NCBI RefSeq assembly: GCF_002869745.1
Contig: NZ_PNOS01000008.1
Location: 50,893-114,892 of the forward strand
DNA length: 64,000 bases
Source of the DNA: Oceaniglobus roseus
GTDB lineage: Bacteria > Pseudomonadota > Alphaproteobacteria > Rhodobacterales > Rhodobacteraceae
Direction of reading: 5' to 3'
Shown here in pieces: positions 49,395 through 59,030 of this stretch. The notes beneath the pieces are model-generated. The model was not told the origin of the DNA. It searched no databases and saw only the letters and a program-made list of their open reading frames with translations. The position numbers were made by a program, and so were the translations under genes. The first letter of the stretch is position 1; every line of letters begins with the position of its first letter.

Positions 49395-52088
49395 CTATTC
49401 GAAACGATAGGCGAAGGCGTGATCCTCGACAACGATCTCGACCTTCTCGACCGCCCGGCCCTCCATCATCCGGGTGAGGAACTCGGCCGAGATGTCGGGC
49501 AGCATGGTGTTGGTCACGATGGCGTCGATCATCCGTCCGCCGCTCTCCAGCTCCTGGCAGCGGCTCACGATCTCGTCCACGACGCCGTCGGTATAGCTGA
49601 ACGGCACCTTGTGCGCCTGCATCACCCGCTTCTTGATCCGGTCAAGCTGCAGCCGCGTGATCTGCCCGATCATGTCGGGGCTGAGCGGGTAGTAGGGGAT
49701 CGTCACCAGCCGGCCCAGCAGGGCGGGCGGGAAGATCTTCAGCAAGGGATCCCGCAGCGCCTTGGCCAGCCCCTCGGGGTCGGGCAGAAGCTCGGGGTCC
49801 GAGCACATGTCCATGATCAGCTCCGACCCGGCGTTGCTGGTCAGCAGGATCAGGGTGTTCTTGAAGTCGATCACCCGCCCCTCGCCGTCCTCCATCACGC
49901 CCTTGTCGAAGACCTGGAAGAAGATCTCGTGCACGTCGGGGTGCGCCTTCTCGACCTCGTCGAGCAGGACCACCGAATAGGGCTTGCGCCGCACCGCCTC
50001 GGTCAGCACGCCACCCTCGCCGTAGCCGACGTAGCCCGGAGGCGCGCCCTTCAGCGACGACACGGTGTGCGCCTCCTGGTACTCGGACATGTTGATCGTG
50101 ATGACGTTCTGTTCGCCGCCGTACAGCACCTCGGCCAGCGCGAGCGCCGTCTCGGTCTTGCCGACGCCGCTGGTCCCCGCCAGCATGAACACCCCGATCG
50201 GCTTGTTCGGGTTGTCGAGCCCGGCGCGGCTGGTCTGGATGCGCTTGGCTATCATCTTCATCGCGTGGTCCTGGCCGATCACCCGCTTGGCAAGGTGGGA
50301 TTCAAGGTTCAGCACCGTCTCGATCTCGTCGCGGACCATCCGGCCCACGGGAATGCCCGTCCAGTCGCCGATGACGCTCGCCACCGCCTGCGCATCGACG
50401 ATGGGCAGGATCAGCGGGCTTTCTCCCTGCAACGCGGTCAGCTCGGCATTCTTCGCCTTCAGCTCGTCCAGCATCTTCGCCCGCTCTTCACCGGACAGCG
50501 GGCTCGCCGCGTCGCTCGCCGTTTCGGTCGAAGCGCCGCCCTCGCGCAGCTTGGCGCGCAGGTCGAGGATCTTCTCCACGATGGCCTTCTCGGCCTCCCA
50601 CCGCCCCGTCAGCTCGTCCAGCCGCGCCTGTTCGCTGGCCTTCATCTCCTCGATCACCATCTTGCGGTCCGCGGCGTCGTAGCCGGCGGTCTCGTCCCGC
50701 CCGATGATCTCGAGCTCGGTGTTCAGCGCGTCGATCCGCTTCCGCGCATCGTCCACCTCGGCGGGCGTCGCGTACTGCGACACCGCCACCCGGGCCGAGG
50801 CGGTGTCGCGCACCGACACCGACTTGTCCGGCAACTGCCGCGCGGGGATGTAGCGGGCCGAGAGCGTCACCGCCGCCTCGATCCCCTCGTCGAGGATCTG
50901 CACCTTGTGGTGCTTCTCCAGCATCGACGCGATGCCGCGCATCATCAGGATCGCCTTGTCGGTCGACGGCTCGTCCACCTGGATCACCTGGAAGCGGCGG
51001 GTCAGCGCCGGGTCCTTCTCGATGTACTTCTTGTACTCGGCGAAGGTCGTCGCGCCGATGGTGCGAAGCGTGCCGCGCGCCAGCGCGGGCTTCAGCAGGT
51101 TCGCCGCATCCCCCGTGCCCGCCGCACCCCCGGCGCCGACCAGCGTGTGCGTCTCGTCGATGAACATCACGATGGGCGTCGTGCTGGCCTGAACCTCGTC
51201 GATGACCGAGCGCAGGCGGTTCTCGAACTCGCCCTTCATCGACGCGCCCGCCTGCAGGAGCCCCACGTCCAGCACCAGCAGCCGCGCGCCCTGAAGCGCG
51301 GGCGGCACGTCGCCCCGCGCGATCCGAAGCGCGAAGCCCTCGACCACCGCCGTCTTGCCGACGCCCGCCTCGCCGGTCAGGATCGGGTTGTTCTGCCGCC
51401 GCCGCATCAGCACGTCGACGATCTGCCGGATCTCCTCGTCCCGTCCCATGATCGGGTCGATCTTGCCATCCCGCGCCTGCTGGGTCAGGTCGGTGCAGAA
51501 CTGCTTCAGCGCCTCTTCCTTGCCCATCTGCGCCGGCGACCGCGCCCCCGACGCCTCGCCCGGCTCGACCCCGCCGCCGGTGGAGGAGCCGTCCTGCGGG
51601 CTCAACCGGTCCTCGGGCGAACCGTCTGTAATGTGGTGGAAATTCTCCGCCAGGTCGTCGGCCTTCACCTTCCCGAACTCGCCCGAGATGTTCAGCAGGC
51701 CACCGCGCAGGCCCGGCGTCTTCAGCATCCCCAGCAGCAGGTGCCCCGTCCTGACCTGGTTCGACGAGTACAGAAGCGAGCCATAGACCCACGCCCGCTC
51801 CATCGCGTCCATCAGGTGCGCCGACAGGTCGGAAATCGAGGTCGCGCCCCGCGGCAGCGCATCCAGCGCCTTCTGCATGTCGGCGGCCACGCGCGAGGGG
51901 TCGAGGTCGTAGTGCTTCATGATCTTCAGGATGTCGTTGTCCTGGCCCTGCAGGATCTGCGCCAGCCAGTGCACGATCTCGACGTAGGGGTTGCCCCGCA
52001 TCTTGCAGAACACGGTGGCCCCCTCGATGGCCTGGTATCCGACCTTGTTGAGCTTGCCGAAAAGGGCAACCCGGCTGATTTCCGTCAT
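49395..52088 (-). CDS. clpV: T6SS sheath-recycling ATPase TssH (ClpV)
   Basis: This 897-aa AAA+ unfoldase extracts contracted TssB/TssC sheath for reuse. It has a Clp_N domain (about 10-160), the first AAA module with Walker A GEAGVGKT at 239-246, the ClpB-like middle region, and a second AAA module with Walker A GTSGVGKT at 638-645. The C-terminal D2-small domain follows. Features such as [11 protein letters not shown] and the T6SS-type N-domain separate it from ClpB. The 4-nt overlap with the tssG stop shows coupling. It is followed by a long hairpin before vgrG. Confidence 0.95.
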   Translation of the reverse strand: MTEISRVALFGKLNKVGYQAIEGATVFCKMRGNPYVEIVHWLAQILQGQDNDILKIMKHYDLDPSRVAADMQKALDALPRGATSISDLSAHLMDAMERAWVYGSLLYSSNQVRTGHLLLGMLKTPGLRGGLLNISGEFGKVKADDLAENFHHITDGSPEDRLSPQDGSSTGGGVEPGEASGARSPAQMGKEEALKQFCTDLTQQARDGKIDPIMGRDEEIRQIVDVLMRRRQNNPILTGEAGVGKTAVVEGFALRIARGDVPPALQGARLLVLDVGLLQAGASMKGEFENRLRSVIDEVQASTTPIVMFIDETHTLVGAGGAAGTGDAANLLKPALARGTLRTIGATTFAEYKKYIEKDPALTRRFQVIQVDEPSTDKAILMMRGIASMLEKHHKVQILDEGIEAAVTLSARYIPARQLPDKSVSVRDTASARVAVSQYATPAEVDDARKRIDALNTELEIIGRDETAGYDAADRKMVIEEMKASEQARLDELTGRWEAEKAIVEKILDLRAKLREGGASTETASDAASPLSGEERAKMLDELKAKNAELTALQGESPLILPIVDAQAVASVIGDWTGIPVGRMVRDEIETVLNLESHLAKRVIGQDHAMKMIAKRIQTSRAGLDNPNKPIGVFMLAGTSGVGKTETALALAEVLYGGEQNVITINMSEYQEAHTVSSLKGAPPGYVGYGEGGVLTEAVRRKPYSVVLLDEVEKAHPDVHEIFFQVFDKGVMEDGEGRVIDFKNTLILLTSNAGSELIMDMCSDPELLPDPEGLAKALRDPLLKIFPPALLGRLVTIPYYPLSPDMIGQITRLQLDRIKKRVMQAHKVPFSYTDGVVDEIVSRCQELESGGRMIDAIVTNTMLPDISAEFLTRMMEGRAVEKVEIVVEDHAFAYRFE

Positions 52089-53152
52089 CTCATCACTCCC
52101 CTGCCGGCGTCTTGCGGAACCGTCCCGCGCGCCATGTCCATCGCCGCGGCGGGCGAGAGATACAGATCGCCCGCATCCCCGCCGCCGCGCGTTCCGATCC
52201 AGCTGGTCTGCCCCAGCCGCGTATCCGCCCCGAGCCGCGCCGCCGGAACCTCCTCCTCCCGGAGCACCAGGTTCACGTCCCAGTCGAGCGCGTCGCCGAC
52301 ATAGGAGCGCACCAGCGCCCGGAGCCGCGGCAGCGCCGCGCCGCCGGGCAGGAGGCCCGTGTATTCCTCCATCCCCATCGGCCCGATGCGGATGCGGAAC
52401 TTGGACGAGCGCGACCAGACCCTGTCGCCGATGCTGGTCGCCTGCCCCAGCCCCGCCCGCGCGCCGAGCCGCCAGCGGTCGTCGGGTTCGAGCTCCAGCC
52501 AGGAGCCGATGAACTGCTCGATCGTCACCGGCACCCGGAAGAAGGCCGAGACCATCGCGCCGAGGCCCGCCGCGTTCTTCGCGCGCCGCGCGAGGTGCCC
52601 CGCGAAGTGCCGCCGCGCCACATCGGGCGCCGCGTCCCGGTCGCGCATGTTCCGCCCCGCGACCCCCGCGAGCGCGGCGACCTTGCGCTCCATCGTGTCG
52701 TTCGGACCCCGGTCCAGCCCCGGCGCGGGCTGGCCGGTGGTCCAGGCGCGGTAGAGCAGGCTCAGCAGCCGGTGCGTCAGCATGTCGGCGAAGGCGATGA
52801 AGGTCGGGTCGCGGTGGTTGCGCTGCCGGTCCCGCGCGTATTCCGTCAGGTGCGCGGGCAGCGGACCGTGGGGCCCGAACAAGCCGAAGAACAGGTTGGT
52901 CAGCGTCGCGGGCCGCCCGTCCGTCGCGCCGCGGTAGCGGTGCACCGTCGTCGGCGCGAAGGCCATCGTCGCCTCCTGCCCCAGCCGCACCCGGTCCTCG
53001 CGCGGGCGCCGCGACTCGCCGAGGCGCGGCGCGTCGGAATGTTGCGCCTCGAGGATGCGCAGAGCGAGGAAGATGTGGTATCGCCCGGGGTCCCGGCTGA
53101 GGCCTTCGAGATGGCTCAGAGGATGCGACCCAGGCCCTGGTCCGGCCGCCAT
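52085..53152 (-). CDS. tssG: T6SS baseplate protein TssG
   Basis: This 355-aa baseplate wedge subunit pairs with TssF and TssE. Recognisable blocks are HPLSHLEGLSRDPGRYHIFL, NLFFGLFGPHGPLPAHLTEY (family signature GPxGPLPxHLTE) and PVTIEQFIGSWLELEP, with LVRSYVGDALDWDVNLVLRE near the end. The start at 53152 overlaps the tssF 3' end by 37 nt. The reading frame is open far upstream but upstream Mets lie deep inside tssF. Four-nt overlap with clpV. Confidence 0.93.
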   Translation of the reverse strand: MAAGPGPGSHPLSHLEGLSRDPGRYHIFLALRILEAQHSDAPRLGESRRPREDRVRLGQEATMAFAPTTVHRYRGATDGRPATLTNLFFGLFGPHGPLPAHLTEYARDRQRNHRDPTFIAFADMLTHRLLSLLYRAWTTGQPAPGLDRGPNDTMERKVAALAGVAGRNMRDRDAAPDVARRHFAGHLARRAKNAAGLGAMVSAFFRVPVTIEQFIGSWLELEPDDRWRLGARAGLGQATSIGDRVWSRSSKFRIRIGPMGMEEYTGLLPGGAALPRLRALVRSYVGDALDWDVNLVLREEEVPAARLGADTRLGQTSWIGTRGGGDAGDLYLSPAAAMDMARGTVPQDAGRGVMR

Positions 53153-54990
53153 CGTGCGACGTCTCCGCGTTGTTGGGATTTCAGTACGGTTTCGGTGAAT
53201 GAATTGATCGAGACGTAATTGGTGAAGAACCGCTCCAGCACCGAGGCCAGGAGATAGGCCGAGCTGCCCTCGAACTGGTCCTCGTCGCAGGTCAGCACGA
53301 TCTGGAGCCCGCGCACCGCCGTCGACAGCGCACCGTCGCTGATGCGGCGCACGATCGGCCGGCTTTCGACCTTCACGATCCCCTCCAGGAGCTTCGCCAC
53401 GGCCCGGTCCCCGGTGGGCGCGTAAAGCCCGATCAGCTCGCGCAGGGCCTCGGCCCCGGTGCCGCCCTCGGTGTCGGCGATCGAGAGGTAGTTCAGCGAC
53501 AGGTGGCTGATGAGCTTCCACGCCGTTTCGCCCTGCGCCATGGTCGGGCGCGGCCGGGTCGGCGGAACGGGCGTGCGGATCGCCTTCACCGGCCCGCCGT
53601 CGGGCAGGTGGAAGACGTCCGAGCCGCCGGTCGGCAGCAGCATCGGCAGGTCGCGGTTCGTCACCATCGCCCGCACGTCGAGCTGCACCAGCCCCGGCGG
53701 GTAAGGCGCGTTCTTCATGTCGACGAGCGACAGGTACATCTCCGAGCCAAGGTAGTTGGTGCGCGTCGCCTTCAGCCGCTCGCGCTCGGTCCGCTGGCGC
53801 ATCTTGCGCGACTGGGCATAGAAGGCGCTGCCCCCGCCCGAGGCGGCCGTGAAGGCGTCGGCGGAATAGAAGGCGCGGAACGGCACGTCCTCCTCGCCCG
53901 CGGCGCCGATCCCGGTGACCGAGAGGATCGAGAACACCTCGAAGTTCAGCGGCGCCGTGCGGTCGACGATCACATGCTGCTCGGCGTCGGCGGTGGTGAT
54001 CCTGACCCGGTCGCAGCGCTTCTCGAAGAGGTTGATCGCGGGCACGCAGTTCAGCTGGAACGCTTCGGGCGACACGCCGCTGGCCACGGCCGGGTTGCCG
54101 TTCCTGAACAGGACGTAAAGGTCCATCTCGTCGCTCTCGCAGCGGGCGAGGCCACGGCCGAGCCCGAGGATGTCGGCGAAGTGGAACCGCTCGGGCATCG
54201 CGAAGTATTCCTGCAGCAGCCGGTAGCCGTCGAGCGCCCGGCGCGGCGTCGGCAGCAGCGCCTCGTCGCGCGCATATCCCTTCGGCACCACCCCGCCCGA
54301 GAGCGGCACCGCCCAGTCCGCCCGCCGGTCGGTCGAGCGTGCCACGACCCCGTCGCAATCGGCGCAGAACAGCTCGTGCAGCTTGCCGCCAAGGGGACCG
54401 AGCCCGCCGAGGAACAGGCTCAGCCGGTCCATCGGCAGCTCTCCGAGCGGCGCGCCGCCGGGCCGGCGCAGGCGCAGCCGGATCGCCGCCCGCGCCTCGT
54501 GATCGAAGGTCACGCCCGCCGCCACCAGTTCGCCCCGGCCGTCGATGTACTCGGCCTCGACGATCTCGACCGGCCAGAGCGTGATCTCGTGGGCGGTGCG
54601 GAACATGCAGGCCGTCTGCGTCCCCTCCGCGGGCACCGAGCGCAGGGCAGTTCCCCGGGGCAGCACGGCGCCCGCCGCCAGCGAGGCGTTGGCGAGGTCC
54701 GGCTGCAACTGCGCCACCATCATCGAGGGCGTCGGCGCCATCAGCTGCGGGTAGACGATGTCGAGCAGGTGCGAGGTGAAGGCCGGGTACTGGAGCTCGA
54801 GTTCCAGCTGCACCCGCGCGGTCAGGAAGGCCGTGCCCTCCAGCAGCCGCTCGACGTAGGGATCCAGCACCTCGGTCCCGTCCATGCCGAGCCGCGCCGC
54901 CACCTTCGGATAGCTCGCCGCGAACTCCGCGCCCATCTCGCGCAGGAAGGTCAGCTCGGATTCGTAATGGCGCAGGAGACGGGTGTCCAT
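53116..54990 (-). CDS. tssF: T6SS baseplate protein TssF
   Basis: This 624-aa baseplate wedge protein opens MDTRLLRHYESELTFLREMG, the diagnostic TssF N-terminus, with DPYVERLLEGTAFLTARVQL following. Two copies assemble with TssG around the TssK trimers. The length matches the family (about 590-640). The stop lies inside the tssG start region (37-nt overlap), and its start is 4 nt after the tssE stop, all signs of one polycistronic mRNA. Nothing abnormal was seen. Confidence 0.95.
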   Translation of the reverse strand: MDTRLLRHYESELTFLREMGAEFAASYPKVAARLGMDGTEVLDPYVERLLEGTAFLTARVQLELELQYPAFTSHLLDIVYPQLMAPTPSMMVAQLQPDLANASLAAGAVLPRGTALRSVPAEGTQTACMFRTAHEITLWPVEIVEAEYIDGRGELVAAGVTFDHEARAAIRLRLRRPGGAPLGELPMDRLSLFLGGLGPLGGKLHELFCADCDGVVARSTDRRADWAVPLSGGVVPKGYARDEALLPTPRRALDGYRLLQEYFAMPERFHFADILGLGRGLARCESDEMDLYVLFRNGNPAVASGVSPEAFQLNCVPAINLFEKRCDRVRITTADAEQHVIVDRTAPLNFEVFSILSVTGIGAAGEEDVPFRAFYSADAFTAASGGGSAFYAQSRKMRQRTERERLKATRTNYLGSEMYLSLVDMKNAPYPPGLVQLDVRAMVTNRDLPMLLPTGGSDVFHLPDGGPVKAIRTPVPPTRPRPTMAQGETAWKLISHLSLNYLSIADTEGGTGAEALRELIGLYAPTGDRAVAKLLEGIVKVESRPIVRRISDGALSTAVRGLQIVLTCDEDQFEGSSAYLLASVLERFFTNYVSINSFTETVLKSQQRGDVARWRPDQGLGRIL

Positions 54991-54994
54991 GGCC

Positions 54995-55492
54995 TCAGCC
55001 CTCCGCCTCCAGCTGGATCTCGCCCGTGGTCACGTCGATCTCGCTGCGCAGGTACAGCTCCAGCGGGATCGGCTCGGCCCACATGTCGGCGACGATGTCG
55101 AAGCTGACGATTCCCACCTTCTTCGCCGCGTCCTTCCTCTGGACGATGTCGAGCGTGCCCTCGTTCAGCCGCGGTTCGAACCGGCGGATCGCCTGCTGCA
55201 TCGAACGGCGGATCAGGTGCGCCCGCTCCTCGGTCGAATGCAGCCCCGAGACGTCGCGCACTCCGTAGTTCAGCACCGACTCGGTGGTGTGCGGATAGGC
55301 CTCCGGATCCAGCTCGGTCTCCAGGTTGTTGGCGTTCAGAAGCCAGGACAGGTCGCGGCGCACGATGTCGCGCAGGCGATTGATGTCGATCACACGGCGG
55401 TCGCGGCTCTCCGTCGCCTTGTCGGGCTCGTGGTCCGTCAGCCGGTCCAGCAGCGACGGTTGCAGCCGCTCGGTGATGGTGCGGTCAGCCAC
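54995..55492 (-). CDS. tssE: T6SS baseplate protein TssE (gp25-like)
   Basis: This 165-aa gp25/lysozyme-fold baseplate subunit initiates sheath polymerisation. It contains PSLLDRLTDHEP, the RDIVRRDLSWLLNANNLE block and the conserved acidic loop SVLNYGVRDVSGL. The start codon is GTG at 55492 and lies within the 3' end of tagJ (8-nt overlap). Length is typical for TssE. Confidence 0.93.
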   Translation of the reverse strand: MADRTITERLQPSLLDRLTDHEPDKATESRDRRVIDINRLRDIVRRDLSWLLNANNLETELDPEAYPHTTESVLNYGVRDVSGLHSTEERAHLIRRSMQQAIRRFEPRLNEGTLDIVQRKDAAKKVGIVSFDIVADMWAEPIPLELYLRSEIDVTTGEIQLEAEG

Positions 55493-56288
55493 CTTGACCG
55501 TCCAGGACGAGGCTGCGCAGGTCCATCAGAGCGGTGTCGCCTGCGGGCGTCGCCAGCAGCCGCTGGCCGATCCCGGTGAAGGTGTCGTGGCCCGCGTCCG
55601 TCCAGTCGGTGCGCCGCGACAGCTTCTGCGCGTCATCGCCGCGCTCGGCCGTCCCGGCATAGCGGGTGGGGATCAGCGCCACGGTGTCGCCGCCGTTGTG
55701 CAGGGTCAGATGCGCCGCGCTCCAGACGCAGTCGCGCAGGTCCTCGGGCGGCTCGACGGTCAGCTTCGCGATCGCGGTGAAGGGCATCCAGTAGTAGCGG
55801 CCGTTCACGATGATCTCGAACAGCGGCCCGAGCCGCATGTCGGCGTCGGCGATCCAGTCGAAACGGCTGCCGTTGATCTCGCCCCCCGCCGCCGGGGCCA
55901 GGTCGAAGGCACGCGCCCGCAGATCGGCCGCACGTCCGCCCTCGCCCGCGGCGAAGGCCTTCAGCGCCTCGATCATCAGCGCCACCCACTCGGCGGGTTC
56001 GCCGAAGACCAGCGGTTCCTTCTCGCCCGCGAAGACCTTCTCGCGGAAGACCTCGCAGATGATCGCCTCGCGGTAGGTCTGCGCCATCGGCAGCGCCTTG
56101 GCGTCGAGCTCGGCACAGAGCTTCAGCTGGGTGATCGCCCGCTTCCAGTCGCCCGTGACGCAGAGCAGCTGGAACAGGAAGACCCGCAGCCTGGCGTCGG
56201 CCGGTTTCGCGCGCACCTGGTCCTGGAGGGCCTTCAGGGCCCCAGACAGGTCGCCCGCCTTCAGGAGTTCGTTGGCCTCGGCGCTCAA
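55485..56288 (-). CDS. tagJ: T6SS accessory protein TagJ (ImpE)
   Basis: This 267-aa protein of the ImpE/TagJ family has an N-terminal TPR-like pair (ANELLKAGDLSGALKALQDQ, then DARLRVFLFQLLCVTGDWKR) and a C-terminal globular region (GRYYWMPFTAIAKLTVEPPE). TagJ binds the N-terminal helix of the TssB sheath subunit in some systems and helps ClpV recognition. The start is TTG (56288) with GAGG 8 nt upstream. It overlaps tssE and follows hcp after a gap holding a perfect hairpin. Function beyond TssB binding is unsettled. Confidence 0.9.
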   Translation of the reverse strand: MSAEANELLKAGDLSGALKALQDQVRAKPADARLRVFLFQLLCVTGDWKRAITQLKLCAELDAKALPMAQTYREAIICEVFREKVFAGEKEPLVFGEPAEWVALMIEALKAFAAGEGGRAADLRARAFDLAPAAGGEINGSRFDWIADADMRLGPLFEIIVNGRYYWMPFTAIAKLTVEPPEDLRDCVWSAAHLTLHNGGDTVALIPTRYAGTAERGDDAQKLSRRTDWTDAGHDTFTGIGQRLLATPAGDTALMDLRSLVLDGQGG

Positions 56289-56328
56289 GGTGAATACCTC
56301 GGATCGGAATGACTTCGGAATGGGAAAC

Positions 56329-56358
56329 CCGGCCGCCGGGGCCTCGCCCGGCGGCCGG
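56329..56358 (-). other. Perfect 12-bp hairpin after hcp
   Basis: CCGGCCGCCGGG (56329-56340) pairs fully with CCCGGCGGCCGG (56347-56358), 6-nt loop, beginning 15 nt past the hcp stop in the transcribed direction and followed by GTTTCCC. It could partially terminate transcription or shield the hcp message from 3' exonucleases, explaining high Hcp output. Confidence 0.7.
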
Positions 56359-56372
56359 AAGCCTTGCGACGA

Positions 56373-56861
56373 TCAGAGCGCCTCGGCGCCGGCGATGTCG
56401 TACTTGAACTGGACCTGGCCCTTCTCCGCGCCCTTCTTGTCCTGCTCCTTGTAGAGCACGTCGAAGGCGCCGAAGTTGATCGAGAAGTTGACCGTCAGCC
56501 GGTCCTCGCCGCCCGAACCGCCCGTGGAGACCGAGGTGATGATGCAGTCCGAGAGGGTGTAGGTGATGTATTCCAGCGGGGTGTCACCGGCCTTGCGGCA
56601 GGTCAGGGTGATCTTCTCGTGGTGGGTGCCCTTGGTGCAAGACTTCATCAGCTCGTGGGTCGACTTCTCGTAATAGGTCGTGCAGCTGAGGTCCTGGAAA
56701 TTGGCCTTGCCCGCGCCCGAGCCGCCGCCCATGTGGGTCGTGCCGCTGTTGGACATGCCCCAGGACCAGGCGAGGATATCCAGCTCGCCGCCGTGAACCT
56801 TGTCCTGGGCCTCGCCACCGACGGCGGGGCCTTCGATCTTCAGAAACATGTCGACAGCCAT
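56373..56861 (-). CDS. hcp: T6SS tube protein Hcp (TssD)
   Basis: This 162-aa hexameric inner-tube protein begins MAVDMFLKIEGPAVGGEAQD, with DILAWSWGMSN and FQDLSCTTYYEKSTHELMKS, both diagnostic Hcp blocks. Hexamers stack inside the TssBC sheath and are ejected on contraction. The ribosome site AAGGAGAG is the best in the operon, matching the high demand for Hcp. Hairpins flank the gene on both sides. No C-terminal effector domain is present. Confidence 0.97.
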   Translation of the reverse strand: MAVDMFLKIEGPAVGGEAQDKVHGGELDILAWSWGMSNSGTTHMGGGSGAGKANFQDLSCTTYYEKSTHELMKSCTKGTHHEKITLTCRKAGDTPLEYITYTLSDCIITSVSTGGSGGEDRLTVNFSINFGAFDVLYKEQDKKGAEKGQVQFKYDIAGAEAL

Positions 56862-56913
56862 GTCGAACTCTCCTTCCTTGAAATGCGGCCGATGCGACCG
56901 ACTGGGTTAAGAT

Positions 56914-56939
56914 CCCGGAGCGGCACCCGCCGCCCCGGG
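56914..56939 (-). other. Imperfect hairpin between tssC and hcp
   Basis: CCCGG-A-GCGGC (56914-56924) pairs with GCCGC-C-CCGGG (56929-56939), ten base pairs with one A-C mismatch and a 4-nt loop, starting 7 nt past the tssC stop in the transcribed direction. With the hairpin after hcp it brackets the hcp gene. No T-run, so possibly an mRNA processing or stability element. Confidence 0.5.
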
Positions 56940-56946
56940 GACGAAT

Positions 56947-58437
56947 TCACTTTTCCGACGGCAGCTTGCTGACCAGGCGCAGAGAGACCGACAGCCCCTC
57001 GAGCTGGTAGTGCGGACGGAGGAAAAATTTCGAGGTGTAATAGCCGGGGTTGCCCTCGACCTCCTCGACGACCACCTCGGCCGCCGAGAGCGGACGCCGC
57101 GCCTTCGTCGCTTCGGACGAGGTTTCGGGCGTGCCGTCCACGTAGTTCAGGATCCAGCTGTTCAGCCACTTCTCCATGTCGGCGCGCGACTTGAACGAGC
57201 CGATCTTGTCGCGGACCATGCACTTCAGGTAGTGGGCGAAGCGGCAGGTCGAGAACAGGTAGGGCAGCCGCGCCGCGAGGTTGGCGTTGGCCGTGGCATC
57301 CGGATCGTCGTACTCGGCGGGCTTGTGCAGCGACTGGGCGCCGATGAACGCCGCCATGTCGGTGTTCTTGCGGTGTATCAGCGGCATGAAGCCCAGCTTC
57401 GCCAGTTCCGCCTCGCGCCGGTCCGAGATGCCGATCTCGGTCGGGCACTTCATGTCCACGCCGCCGTCGTCGGTCGGGAAGGTGTGGGTCGGCAGGTTCG
57501 CCACCGTACCGCCCGATTCAACGCCGCGGATCCGCGAACACCAGCCGTATTCCTTGAACGACCGGTTGATGTTGGTCGCCATGCCGTAGGCCGCGTTGAC
57601 CCAAGCGAACTTGTCGCCGCCGCCCTCGGTCGTGTCCTCCTCGAAGGCGAACTCCTCGACCGGGTTCTGCTTTGCGCCATAGGGCTGGCGGCCCAGGAAG
57701 CGCGGCATGGCCAGGCCGATGTACTTGCTGTCCTCGCTGTCGCGCAGCGACTTCCAGGCGGCATATTCCGGCGTGCTCATGATCTTGGCCAGATCGCGCG
57801 GATTGGCCAGCTCCTGCCAGCTCTCGAAGTTCAGCAGCGACGGATCCGCGCCGGTGATGAAGGGCGCGTGGGCCGCCGCCGCCACCTTCGCCATCTCGCC
57901 CAGAAGCTCGACGTCCGGGGCGGAGTGGTTGAAGTGGTAGTCACCCACCAGACAGCCGAACGGCTCGCCGCCGAACTGGCCGAATTCCTCTTCGTAGAGC
58001 TTCTTGAAGATCGGCGACTGATCCCAGGCGGCGCCCTTGAACTTCTTCAGAGTCTTGTGGAGATCCTTCTTCGAGATGTTCATCACCCGGATCTTCAGCT
58101 GCTCGTCGGTCTCGGTGTTGTTGACCAGGTGATGCAGCCCCCGCCAGGCCGATTCCAGCTGCTGGAAGTCCTCGTGGTGGATGATCAGGTTGACCTGGTC
58201 CGACAGCTTCTTGTCGATCTCGGCGATCATCGCGCTGATCGAGTGCAGCACGTCGTCGGAGATCAGCGAGGTGTGCTCCAGCGCCTGCGCGGCCAGCGTC
58301 TTCACCGCGTTCTCGACCGCCGTCTTGGCATTGTCCGAGCGCGGCTTGAATTCCTTCTGCAGCAGCGAGGCGAAGTCGCCCTCGGTGGTTTCGGTTGCGC
58401 CGCCTTGGGCTTCGGCCTGGGTTGCTTCTTCAGCCAT
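56947..58437 (-). CDS. tssC: T6SS contractile sheath large subunit TssC (VipB)
   Basis: This 496-aa major sheath protein has blocks IDKKLSDQVNLIIHHEDFQQ, LESAWRGLHHLV and MPRFLGRQPYG, all diagnostic for TssC. The C-terminal YTSKFFLRPHYQLEGLSVSL is also typical. It forms the contractile cylinder with TssB around the Hcp tube. It follows tssB after 21 nt. Length matches the family. Confidence 0.97.
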   Translation of the reverse strand: MAEEATQAEAQGGATETTEGDFASLLQKEFKPRSDNAKTAVENAVKTLAAQALEHTSLISDDVLHSISAMIAEIDKKLSDQVNLIIHHEDFQQLESAWRGLHHLVNNTETDEQLKIRVMNISKKDLHKTLKKFKGAAWDQSPIFKKLYEEEFGQFGGEPFGCLVGDYHFNHSAPDVELLGEMAKVAAAAHAPFITGADPSLLNFESWQELANPRDLAKIMSTPEYAAWKSLRDSEDSKYIGLAMPRFLGRQPYGAKQNPVEEFAFEEDTTEGGGDKFAWVNAAYGMATNINRSFKEYGWCSRIRGVESGGTVANLPTHTFPTDDGGVDMKCPTEIGISDRREAELAKLGFMPLIHRKNTDMAAFIGAQSLHKPAEYDDPDATANANLAARLPYLFSTCRFAHYLKCMVRDKIGSFKSRADMEKWLNSWILNYVDGTPETSSEATKARRPLSAAEVVVEEVEGNPGYYTSKFFLRPHYQLEGLSVSLRLVSKLPSEK

Positions 58438-58458
58438 GTTCTTCCTCCTCCCGGTCTC

Positions 58459-58959
58459 TTATTCTTCGTCCTTGGGCGCCGGAGAGGCGGCCAGGGATTT
58501 CAGCAGTTCGGGGTTGTTCATGGTCGAGGCGATCAGCTCTTCCGCGCCCGGCTTCCCGTCCATGTAGCTCATCAGGTTGCTGAGCTCCTCGCGGGCCTCC
58601 AGCAGCTTCCTCAGCGGCTCGACCTTGCGGGCCACGGCGGCGGGCGAGAAGTCGTCCATGCTCTCGAAGGAGATGTCGACCGACATGTTGCCCTCGCCGG
58701 TCAGCGCGTTCGGAACCGAGAACGCGGCGCGCGGCTTCATCGCCTTCATGCGGCTGTCGAAGTTGTCGACGTCGATCTCCAGGAACTTGCGGTCGGCGAT
58801 GCCGGGCTGCGGGACTTCGGACTTGCCGGCGAGGTCGGACATGACCCCCATGACGAACGGCAGCTGGACCTTCTTCTCGGCCCCGTAGAGTTCCACATCG
58901 TACTCGATCTGGACCCTCGGCGCGCGGTTACGGGCGATGAATTTCTGCGAACTGGACAT
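58459..58959 (-). CDS. tssB: T6SS contractile sheath small subunit TssB (VipA)
   Basis: This 166-aa sheath subunit begins MSSSQKFIARNRAPRVQIEY, with the diagnostic LPFVMGVMSDLAGKS block and DVDNFDSRMKAMKPR. It contacts TssC through its C-terminal helix and holds the ClpV recognition segment near its end. The start at 58959 is preceded by GGGAGA; an upstream Met at 59004 would add 15 residues not found in the family. It lies 71 nt after tssA. Confidence 0.96.
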   Translation of the reverse strand: MSSSQKFIARNRAPRVQIEYDVELYGAEKKVQLPFVMGVMSDLAGKSEVPQPGIADRKFLEIDVDNFDSRMKAMKPRAAFSVPNALTGEGNMSVDISFESMDDFSPAAVARKVEPLRKLLEAREELSNLMSYMDGKPGAEELIASTMNNPELLKSLAASPAPKDEE

Positions 58960-59030
58960 TGCTGTCTCCCTGTCGGTGTCTCGTGAGTGAAGCGCGTTGT
59001 GCAATCAGTAGCTCTTGCCTTGACCCGAAG

